DNA from: G963666945 sp963666945
GTDB lineage: Bacteria > Bacteroidota > Bacteroidia > Bacteroidales > Marinifilaceae
Assembly (NCBI GenBank): GCA_963666945.2
Contig: CAXXRT010000035.1
Span: 1 to 21,515, forward strand
DNA length: 21,515 bases
Reading direction: 5' to 3'
Every line of letters starts with the position of its first letter. The stretch's first letter is position 1. The translations under genes were made by a program, and so were the position numbers. Below, piece after piece: positions 15,689-21,515 of the stretch. The notes under the pieces were generated by a model, which searched no databases, was not told the DNA's origin, and saw only the letters and a program-made list of their open reading frames with translations.

Positions 15689-16399
15689 TTAGGCCATATT
15701 GTGGAAAACATTAGTTACATCTTCGTCTTCCTCTAGTTTTTCAAGTAATTTCTCAATATCTGCAGCTTGTTCTTCTGAAAGTTCTCTGGTGTCATTAGGA
15801 ATTCTTTCAAATTCTGCACTTTTAATCTCAAAATCGTTCTCTTCCAGATATTTCTGAATAGGACCAAAAGCTTCAAAATCTCCATAAATAACAACCGAAT
15901 CTTCTTCTTCAAAAATTTCCTGAACGCCAAAGTCAATCATTTCCAGTTCAAGTTCCTCAATATCCAAACCTTCTTTTTTTGCAACTGCAAAATGACATTT
16001 ATGCTCAAACATGTAATCAACACTGCCAGATGTACCAAGAGCACCGTTACATTTATTGAAATAACTTCTTACGTTGGCAACAGTACGAGTGGGATTATCG
16101 GTGGCTGTTTCTACCAAAACAGCAATGCCGTGAGCACCATAACCTTCATATACAATTTCTTTATAATCTTTCTGTTCTTTTGAACTGGCTTTTTTTATAG
16201 CACGTTCAACATTATCTTTAGGCATATTGGCTGCCTTGGCATTTTGAATTAAAACCCTTAATCTTGAGTTGGTAGCCGGGTCGGGACCTGCAGCTTTAAC
16301 TGCCATAGAAATTTCTTTACCTATTTTAGTGAAGGTCTTTGCCATTGTACCCCATCTCTTTAGCTTTCTTGCTTTTCTATATTCAAATGCGCGTCCCAT
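15689..16399 (-). CDS. yebC: YebC/PmpR-family transcriptional or translational regulator
   Basis: A 236-residue cytoplasmic protein of the conserved YebC family (transcription and translation-associated regulators). The N-terminal block 'RAFEYRKARKLKRWGTMAKTF' and 'GPDPATNSRLRVLIQNAKAAN' (about 38-57) is the family signature. The three-domain layout continues through 'YEGYGAHGIAVLVE' and 'NVRSYFNKCNGALG' to an acidic C-terminal domain. The length is slightly shorter than typical (about 240-250) but complete. Some YebC proteins help ribosomes pass proline stretches, others bind promoters; which applies here is unknown. It has its own consensus promoter and a strong terminator, so it is a single-gene unit. 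The gene is intact although it lies next to decayed genes. Confidence 0.95.
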   Translation of the reverse strand: MGRAFEYRKARKLKRWGTMAKTFTKIGKEISMAVKAAGPDPATNSRLRVLIQNAKAANMPKDNVERAIKKASSKEQKDYKEIVYEGYGAHGIAVLVETATDNPTRTVANVRSYFNKCNGALGTSGSVDYMFEHKCHFAVAKKEGLDIEELELEMIDFGVQEIFEEEDSVVIYGDFEAFGPIQKYLEENDFEIKSAEFERIPNDTRELSEEQAADIEKLLEKLEEDEDVTNVFHNMA

Positions 16400-16439
16400 A
16401 TTTTATTCTTATTACCTTTATATTATTATTATTGATATG

Positions 16440-16471
16440 CAAAAGTAATATTTTTTAAGGTTTTCATCAAA
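16440..16471 (-). promoter_or_regulatory. yebC promoter
   Basis: On the minus strand TACTTTTG (16440-16447) is a perfect -7 element and TTTG (16468-16471) is the -33 element, with a 20-base spacer. The transcript would start about 35 bases before the yebC ATG. Confidence 0.75.
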
Positions 16472-16645
16472 AATGTTACTGTATTTCTTTTATTATCAAA
16501 TTTGAACTTTCCCATGTGACTTCTGTCATGTGGATTCTTTATTTTATCAGAAATAGTTTGATTATTAGTTGTTTAATGCAAAAAGAATTGAAAGTCAATA
16601 AGATTTTATAGGGAAATTCCTTGTCTTTATGTGTTTTGCTATGAA

Positions 16646-16673
16646 TATAACCTACTATTGACAGTAGGTTATA
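16646..16673. repeat. 28-bp inverted repeat upstream of the DEAD-like gene
   Basis: TATAACCTACT (16646-16656) and AGTAGGTTATA (16663-16673) form an 11-base-pair perfect stem around ATTGAC. It ends one base before the -33 element of the next gene, so an activator or repressor site is plausible. No gene on this strand ends just before it, so a terminator role is less likely. Confidence 0.55.
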
Positions 16674-16674
16674 A

Positions 16675-16704
16675 TTGAAATTTAATGACAAATGGCTATC
16701 TTTG
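16675..16704 (+). promoter_or_regulatory. Promoter of the DEAD-like and aldehyde dehydrogenase genes
   Basis: TTG at 16675-16677 and TATCTTTG at 16697-16704, with a 19-base spacer, fit the Bacteroidetes consensus. No other promoter is apparent before the aldehyde dehydrogenase, which starts 12 bases after the DEAD-like gene. Confidence 0.65.
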
Positions 16705-16743
16705 GTGTTTAAAATTATTTAGTAATAAAAATTACCCATATAT

Positions 16744-17355
16744 ATGTTTTTGAAGAGATTAAATAAACTGTTGGATTCTGCCATTGTTAATGCTGGTTAT
16801 GAAACCCCTACAGATGTTCAGTTTAATAGCATTCCAAAGATAAAAAGTGGTGCAGATTTGTTGTGCCTGGGAGGGGATAAGAGCGGTAGAACTACTTCAA
16901 TAGTAATAGGAGTTATACAACGATTAACCTCGGCATTTGAGGATGTTCCAAGGGCACTTATTGTGGTTCCTGATGAAGAGCATGCAATTGCCATGAAAGA
17001 GCAATTTGATATATTGGGAAAGAATACGGATTTAAGGGTGTTTCCTGCATTTGAGAAACAGGATATCAACAAGCTGAGAGATACTATTTATGTCGGTTCC
17101 GATGTGGTTATAGGTTCTGCGAAAAGATTGAATGAGCTTTACTCCCATAGTGGGTTGAATTTGAATAATCTCAAGATGTTTGTAGTAGATGATGCAGATA
17201 TTATTATGAGGCATGAAACTATGGCTCAGATGGATAGATTAGGGGACTGCATCCCTAAGGCTCAACATATTATTTATGCTTCGAAGATGACCGAGAGAAT
17301 AGAAAGATTTGCAAATAAATACATGAATATTTTCGATATATTAGATCTCTCATAG
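16744..17355 (+). CDS. Short DEAD-box-like protein with degenerate ATPase motifs
   Basis: A 203-residue protein equal to the first RecA-like domain of a DEAD-box helicase; the second domain is absent and the frame ends naturally. A Q motif is present (Y19 to Q26: YETPTDVQ). The Walker A loop is GGDKSGRTT (43-51), with R49 in place of the invariant Lys. Motif Ia is VVPDEEHA, Ib is GSAKRL, motif II is DDAD (149-152) instead of DEAD, and motif III SAT is replaced by ASK. Helicase and perhaps ATPase activity are therefore unlikely. Similar short proteins occur across Bacteroidetes and usually keep the Walker Lys; this comparison is from memory. It may bind RNA or a partner. It lies 12 bases upstream of an aldehyde dehydrogenase; the link is not obvious. 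Confidence 0.78.
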   Translation: MFLKRLNKLLDSAIVNAGYETPTDVQFNSIPKIKSGADLLCLGGDKSGRTTSIVIGVIQRLTSAFEDVPRALIVVPDEEHAIAMKEQFDILGKNTDLRVFPAFEKQDINKLRDTIYVGSDVVIGSAKRLNELYSHSGLNLNNLKMFVVDDADIIMRHETMAQMDRLGDCIPKAQHIIYASKMTERIERFANKYMNIFDILDLS

Positions 17356-17366
17356 ATGTAGACAAT

Positions 17367-18734
17367 ATGGATTTTGAAAAATTGGTAAATATACAGAGAG
17401 TATTCTTTAATACTAACGTTACAAAGGATATAAGATACAGAATCGAGCAATTGGAAAAGCTTAAGTCTGTAATTAAAGACAATGAGGGACTTTTGTACGA
17501 TTCTGTTTATTCTGATTTTAAAAAATCTTCGACTGAAACTTATATAACTGAATTGTCTCCGATATATAATGATATTAATGAGGCTATAAAGAAAGTCAGG
17601 AAATGGTCGAAAATAAGAAAAGTAAAAACTAATCTTGTTAATTTTCCAGCTAAGAGTTATATCCTCCCTGAGCCATTGGGGGTTTGTCTTGTTATGGGGG
17701 CCTGGAATTATCCTTACCAATTATCTTTCGGTCCGGTTATTGCCGCTATTGCTGCCGGTAATACAGTGATATTAAAACCCAGTGAGGTTTCAGTTAAGAC
17801 AAGCAGGGCTATGGCTAATATTATAAATGAAAATTTTATTCCTGAATGTTTTAAAGTAGTCGAGGGTGGTATTGATGAAACTACTGATTTACTGAAACAA
17901 AAATTTGATAAAATATTTTTTACAGGTAGTGGTCATGTAGGGAAAATAATTTATAAAGCAGCTGCCGAAAATTTAACGCCGGTAACGTTAGAGCTTGGGG
18001 GCAAAAGTCCTGTTTTCGTAACAAGAAACTGTGATTTATCGAAAACAGTTAAAAGATTGATGTGGGCTAAGTTTTTAAATTCAGGACAGACATGTATTGC
18101 TCCAGACTATGTTCTTGTTGATTCTGAAATAAAAGATAAATTTCTTGCTTTACTAAAGGAATCTATTCTTAAATACGACTATTCTTTTGAAAATGGAAAC
18201 TATGTCCAGATAATTAATGAAAAGAATTTTATGCGCTTGGTCAATGTTCTTGATGAAAACAAAATATTTCATGGAGGGAAATATGATATAAGTCAAAGAT
18301 ATATTGAACCTACTATTCTTTCAGATATTTGTTTCGAGGATAAAATTATGGAGGAAGAAATATTTGGACCTATACTTCCGGTTATTTTCTATGATAGTAT
18401 AGAGGCAGTAATCTCTGAGGTAAAAAAAAGACCTAAGCCCCTTTCTTGTTATCTTTTTACCAGAGATTCAATTTTAAAGAAAAGATTATTAAAAGAATTG
18501 TCTTTTGGAGGTGGGGCAGTGAATGATGCTTTAATGCATATTACTAATAGTAACCTCCCCTTTGGAGGTGTAGGCGAAAGTGGAACAGGTAATTATCACG
18601 GGGAAGCAGGTTTTCGTGCTTTTTCTCATTATAAAAGTATACTTGAAAAATCATTTGTTTTTGAACCAGATTTAAAATATTCTCCATATTCCAAAAAGAA
18701 ACTTAGTCTATTGAGGTGGTTTGCAAATCGTTGA
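17367..18734 (+). CDS. Aldehyde dehydrogenase, class 3 (fatty aldehyde dehydrogenase-like)
   Basis: A 455-residue NAD(P)-dependent aldehyde dehydrogenase that oxidises aldehydes to acids. N114 in MGAWNYP stabilises the oxyanion, K137 in LKPSE binds the cofactor, and FTGSGHVGK (185-193) is the nucleotide-binding turn. The general base E209 is in LELGGKSP, and the nucleophile C243 is in NSGQTCIAPDYV. The C-terminal 'LPFGGVGESGTGNYHGEAGF' block and the total length match class 3 enzymes, which act on medium and long aliphatic or aromatic aldehydes. The substrate here is not known; detoxifying lipid aldehydes is a common role. It is co-directional with the DEAD-like gene and probably co-transcribed. 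The frame is intact. Confidence 0.95.
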   Translation: MDFEKLVNIQRVFFNTNVTKDIRYRIEQLEKLKSVIKDNEGLLYDSVYSDFKKSSTETYITELSPIYNDINEAIKKVRKWSKIRKVKTNLVNFPAKSYILPEPLGVCLVMGAWNYPYQLSFGPVIAAIAAGNTVILKPSEVSVKTSRAMANIINENFIPECFKVVEGGIDETTDLLKQKFDKIFFTGSGHVGKIIYKAAAENLTPVTLELGGKSPVFVTRNCDLSKTVKRLMWAKFLNSGQTCIAPDYVLVDSEIKDKFLALLKESILKYDYSFENGNYVQIINEKNFMRLVNVLDENKIFHGGKYDISQRYIEPTILSDICFEDKIMEEEIFGPILPVIFYDSIEAVISEVKKRPKPLSCYLFTRDSILKKRLLKELSFGGGAVNDALMHITNSNLPFGGVGESGTGNYHGEAGFRAFSHYKSILEKSFVFEPDLKYSPYSKKKLSLLRWFANR

Positions 18735-18912
18735 TTGGGTTTTCGCATTATTATACATAAATTGAAAATATATTTAAGAAACTTAACTGTAATAATATTC
18801 GTAAAAACATTTTGTGATTAAGTTAATTTAATCATCTGTTTTGAATTGCAGTGTTTTTCTGGTACTATTAGGCATTTTGAGAATGTGTTATGACATAAAC
18901 ATAGGCTGATTT

Positions 18913-18944
18913 TTTCAAATTGTAACATGTGTTACAATTTGAAA
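18913..18944 (+). promoter_or_regulatory. Perfect 32-bp palindrome, candidate Crp/Fnr operator
   Basis: The arms TTTCAAATTGTAAC (18913-18926) and GTTACAATTTGAAA (18931-18944) are perfectly complementary around ATGT. The core TGTAAC-N4-GTTACA is the same as the site at 755-770 apart from one base. It lies about 66 bases upstream of the cupin start. There is no T tract, so an operator is more likely than a terminator. Confidence 0.6.
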
Positions 18945-18970
18945 TCTTTTTCTGCCATATATTAGTATTG
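18938..18970 (+). promoter_or_regulatory. Possible promoter of the cupin-ferredoxin operon
   Basis: TTTG (18938-18941) and TAGTATTG (18963-18970, one mismatch to TAnnTTTG) have a 21-base spacer. The palindrome then centres near -48. The imperfect -7 element fits a promoter that needs an activator. Confidence 0.4.
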
Positions 18971-19009
18971 AAATTAAATGTTGTATGGCAATAATATAAT
19001 TATAGGTAT

Positions 19010-19333
19010 ATGAAGATTGTAAATATTAAAGATGGAAATAGTATTCAAAACCCACATGGTGTGGATGCAAAGAAATTGTACGAAAGTGAATATTCTCAGG
19101 TTATTTGTATTAATCTAAAGCCGGGGGAAAGTCTTGTTAAACATACTACGCCCGTTGATGTGTTTTTCTTTGTTTTAAATGGCTCTGGGATAGTGATTAT
19201 AGGAAAAGAGGAGGAGATCGTGACTAAGAATACCTTTATTGAGAGTCCGGCTAATATACCACATAGTTGGAAAAACAATGGAACAGAACTATTAAGTTTC
19301 TTAGTTGTGAAAACTCCTAATCCTGCATTTTAA
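19010..19333 (+). CDS. Single-domain cupin protein
   Basis: A 107-residue small beta-barrel (RmlC-like cupin) protein. Motif 1 is spread over 'GESLVKHTTPVDVFFFVLNG' (about 39-58), with H45 and aligned hydrophobic residues; the usual HxH-x(3-4)-E pattern is only partly kept. Motif 2 is 'ESPANIPHSWKNNG' (about 78-91), with a His for metal binding. The fold is clear but the function is open: a metal-binding enzyme, isomerase or sensor. It is followed after 44 bases by a ferredoxin on the same strand, and both are ahead of a good terminator, so they form a two-gene operon. The palindrome upstream suggests control by a Crp/Fnr-type regulator. Confidence 0.85.
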   Translation: MKIVNIKDGNSIQNPHGVDAKKLYESEYSQVICINLKPGESLVKHTTPVDVFFFVLNGSGIVIIGKEEEIVTKNTFIESPANIPHSWKNNGTELLSFLVVKTPNPAF

Positions 19334-19377
19334 AATATTTTTTATAGACTAACATTGTTAATTAAAATTTAATAGAA

Positions 19378-19572
19378 ATGGCAAAATTAAATGTTTGGAT
19401 CGACGAAGGTTGTATTAGCTGCGGAGTTTGTCAGGATATTTGTCCTGAAGTTTTCGATGTAGGCGAAATTGCTGAAATTATTCCTGATGCTGATTTTGAC
19501 AAGTATGCGGAACAAATACGGGAGGCTGCAGATAATTGTCCTGTAAATGTAATTAAGGTAGAGGAAGATTAA
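19378..19572 (+). CDS. Ferredoxin, single [4Fe-4S] cluster type
   Basis: A 64-residue acidic electron carrier. The cluster motif is C12-x2-C15-x2-C18-x3-C22-P, with a distant C54 in NCPVNVIKV. This is the layout of monocluster bacterial ferredoxins, in which three close Cys and the distant one hold a [4Fe-4S] cluster. It differs from the ferredoxin at 506-700, which has two Cys-rich halves. It is the second gene of the cupin operon and is followed by a hairpin with a T tract. The redox partner is unknown. The frame and length are complete. Confidence 0.93.
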   Translation: MAKLNVWIDEGCISCGVCQDICPEVFDVGEIAEIIPDADFDKYAEQIREAADNCPVNVIKVEED

Positions 19573-19606
19573 CTTGTTCATAAGAATTTTGTAAATTCAG
19601 AATATT

Positions 19607-19646
19607 GGTCATATTGTAATTAAGTTGCAATATGTCCATTTTTTTT
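19607..19646 (+). terminator. Rho-independent terminator of the cupin-ferredoxin operon
   Basis: GGTCATATTG (19607-19616) pairs with CAATATGTCC (19628-19637) with one T-T mismatch, followed by eight T (19639-19646). It lies 35 bases after the ferredoxin stop codon. Confidence 0.9.
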
Positions 19647-19657
19647 GCATAAATATG

Positions 19658-19665
19658 TATCTTTG
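19658..19665 (+). promoter_or_regulatory. Possible -7 element for the histidine kinase
   Basis: TATCTTTG matches TAnnTTTG, about 40 bases upstream of the kinase ATG. No -33 TTTG at the right distance was found. Confidence 0.4.
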
Positions 19666-19705
19666 TTAACTTTAGATAAATGGTTAATATTTTTTTAGAT
19701 TATTT

Positions 19706-21515
19706 ATGGATTTGGTTAGCAATATTGATACAGCGACAATTAATAACCAGTATAAAGTTATTTTTGAGAACTCCCCTCTAGGTATATTGCATTATACAAT
19801 TGATGGGGTATTAATTGAATGCAACCAAAAGTTTGCTGATATTATTGGAGTAAAAAAGGAAAAACTTATAGGATTAAATTTATTTAATTCTGTCAAGAAT
19901 TCTGTGGTTTTAGAGAATTTTAAAAAGGCATTACAACAAGATACTCTATTTTGCGAAGGAAACTACGTATCTGTTATTTCCGGAAAAACATTAGTTCTCA
20001 GAGTTAACTTCAACAGGATCTCTGATGTTAATGCTAAAGTTACCGGTGCTGTGGCTATGGTGGAAGATTTAGTTCCTAAAATAAAATCTGAAAGGGAATT
20101 AAGAATATTATCTGAAGTTGCCGAGAAAAGTCCTGTTTCCATAGTGATTACTGATGAAAACAATAAAATATTATATGTCAATAGGTTTTTCTCAATTGTT
20201 AGTGGATATAGTTTCGATGAGGTTGTTGGGAGGGATCCTTCTTTTATGGGGTCTGAGTCGAACACAAGGGAAATATACGATGACTTGTGGGAGAGTTTAA
20301 ATACTACCGGAAATTGGGAAGGGATATTAGTAAATAATAAAAAAGATGGCGACTTGTATTTTGAAAAAGCCAAAATTGTGTGCGTAAGAGATATAGAGGG
20401 GGAAATTACAAATTATATTGCATTTAAAGAGGATATTAGTTTAAATATAGCGTCAGAAGAGAAGCTAAAAATTAGTGAAAATAATTTCAGGAATGTACTT
20501 GATAATGCTGGGGAAATGATAATGGTGATTTCTGGAGGATCTCTTATTTATGTGAATAAAGAGTTACTTAAACGTTCCGGATATTCACGAAAAGAGTTTC
20601 AGGTAAAACATTTCTTGAGTTTTGTACATCCAGACGATATTCCTTTGTTAAGGAAGAATTATTTATCAAGAATAGCCGGCAAGGCAGTAGAAAGCAACTA
20701 TTCACTAAGGGCAATAACTAAGTATGGAGATATAAGAAATGTTGAGCTTAATGTAAATGAAACTGTTTTTAATGGAACTCCATCTCTTATAGTTGTAATG
20801 CGTGATATTACTGATAAGTTAATAATGGAGAGAGAGTTGGTTGATGTTAGAAATAAGGCTGTTGAAAGTGAAAAATTAAAAACAACTTTTCTTACAACTA
20901 TGTCTCACGAATTGAGAACTCCTCTTAATCATGTTATAGGTTTTAGTAATTTACTTGAGGATGAAAATATAAATAATTCAGCTAAGGCATATTCAAAAAT
21001 GATATACAAAAGTAGCATAAGGTTGCTGTCCATTATTGAGGATGTCTTTACATATATTGGATTGGAGAATGGGGAAGTTTCTTTTTATAAGCATACTGTA
21101 ACATTATTTGATCTTTTACTCGTAATAAATCAAATTTGCAGAAACTATTGTATAGTAGTGATAAGAGTGATATTATAAAATTGAAGTTCAGGCCTGATCC
21201 TCATTTTTTTGACTTGAGTTTAAATGTAGATATAGATAAGGTAAATATAATATTGAATCATCTTTTTAAAAATGCAGTTAAATTTACTGTCTCTGGTTTT
21301 ATAGAATTCGGTTATATTGTTTCCGCAGATAATAATTTAGCCTTTTATGTTAAGGATACCGGTATAGGAATACCTGAGGGAAGAAGAGGTATTATATTCG
21401 ATTTTTTCAGACAGGCTGAAGAAGTGTCCACCAGAAATTATGGGGGGATTGGGTTAGGCTTATCTTTGTCGAAAAAATGGCAGAATCGTTGAATGGAGAA
21501 ATTTCCTTTTCTTCC
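19706..21515 (+). pseudogene. PAS-PAS-PAS sensor histidine kinase, frameshifted, runs off the window
   Basis: A soluble sensor kinase without membrane helices. Three PAS domains follow in order: about 15-120, 135-250 (with 'VNRFFSIVSGYSFDEVVGRD') and 260-372. HisKA follows with the phospho-acceptor H401 in MSHELRTPLNHVIGF. The HATPase domain shows the N box LNHLFKNAVKFT, G1 DTGIGIP and G2 GGIGLGLSLSKK. The frame breaks at about 21128-21136 (one base missing, probably in AATTCA), between HisKA and HATPase. It breaks again at the A6 run 21472-21477 (one A missing; restored reading SKKMAESLNGEI). As read, the 490-residue product would have sensing and phospho-acceptor parts but no ATP-binding domain. 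The cognate response regulator and the 3' end are outside. The PAS ligand is unknown. Confidence 0.82.

Larger units (their letters stand above)
16472..16743. other. Divergent intergenic region between yebC and the DEAD-like gene
   Basis: Apart from the hairpin and promoter listed separately, this holds AT-rich sequence and a CATGTG direct repeat pair around 16513-16530. No small gene could be supported. Confidence 0.6.
18735..19009. other. Intergenic region upstream of the cupin-ferredoxin operon
   Basis: The first 170 bases hold nothing recognisable. The last 100 hold the palindrome and candidate promoter listed separately. Confidence 0.6.

Noticed and set aside
17270..17720. Minus-strand open frames over the start of the aldehyde dehydrogenase
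   Set aside because: They lie antisense to a clear enzyme with intact catalytic residues.
18735..18912. Possible small RNA or small gene
   Set aside because: No promoter-terminator pair and no open frame with coding character were found.

Overview
The window is AT-rich DNA of a Bacteroidetes-type bacterium, probably an anaerobic or microaerophilic member of the Bacteroidales/Marinilabiliales. Three things point there. Promoters match the phylum's TTTG / TAnnTTTG consensus. Several proteins are typical of the phylum: an ECF sigma factor paired with a transmembrane/beta-barrel protein, a DD-rich lipoprotein, a NrfHA-ResB-CcsA cluster and a short DEAD-like protein. Shine-Dalgarno sequences are poor. 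The taxon is inferred; no rRNA gene is present.

Region 1 (1-5960) is intact and concerns redox and oxidative stress. On the minus strand lie a flavin disulfide oxidoreductase (cut by the window edge), a two-cluster ferredoxin, a Crp/Fnr regulator, a superoxide reductase and a 2-Cys peroxiredoxin. Divergent from the peroxiredoxin is a PerR-type Fur repressor whose five regulatory-metal residues have exactly the Bacillus PerR spacing. Three Per boxes (TTGTAATCATTACAA type) overlap both divergent promoters. An ATP-grasp-like protein of unknown function overlaps perR by one base, followed by the manganese exporter MntP, with a palindrome in its promoter spacer, and a HAD hydrolase.

Region 2 (5975-15531) is full of broken genes: an ECF sigma factor, its TM/beta-barrel partner, a surface-type lipoprotein, a threonine dehydratase, the cytochrome c nitrite reductase genes nrfH and nrfA, a ResB-like haem-delivery protein, a CPBP (CAAX) protease and a fabH-like remnant. 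All except fabH carry one to four single-base indels, and undoing these restores full-length family members. The fabH-like gene has also lost its centre, gained a stop codon and lost its catalytic His. Only ccsA is intact. Either this organism has recently lost nitrite ammonification and several other functions, or the local sequence quality is poor; the fabH damage cannot be sequencing error.

Region 3 (15632-21515) is mostly intact: yebC with a strong bidirectional terminator, a degenerate DEAD-box-like protein, a class 3 aldehyde dehydrogenase, a cupin plus ferredoxin operon behind a 32-bp perfect palindrome, and a PAS-PAS-PAS histidine kinase with two frameshifts in its ATPase domain that runs off the end. 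The core of the palindrome, TGTAAC-N4-GTTACA, recurs with one mismatch upstream of the first ferredoxin, beside the Crp/Fnr gene. This suggests a small Crp/Fnr regulon that links the two ends of the window. No tRNA, rRNA, CRISPR array, insertion sequence or phage gene was seen.
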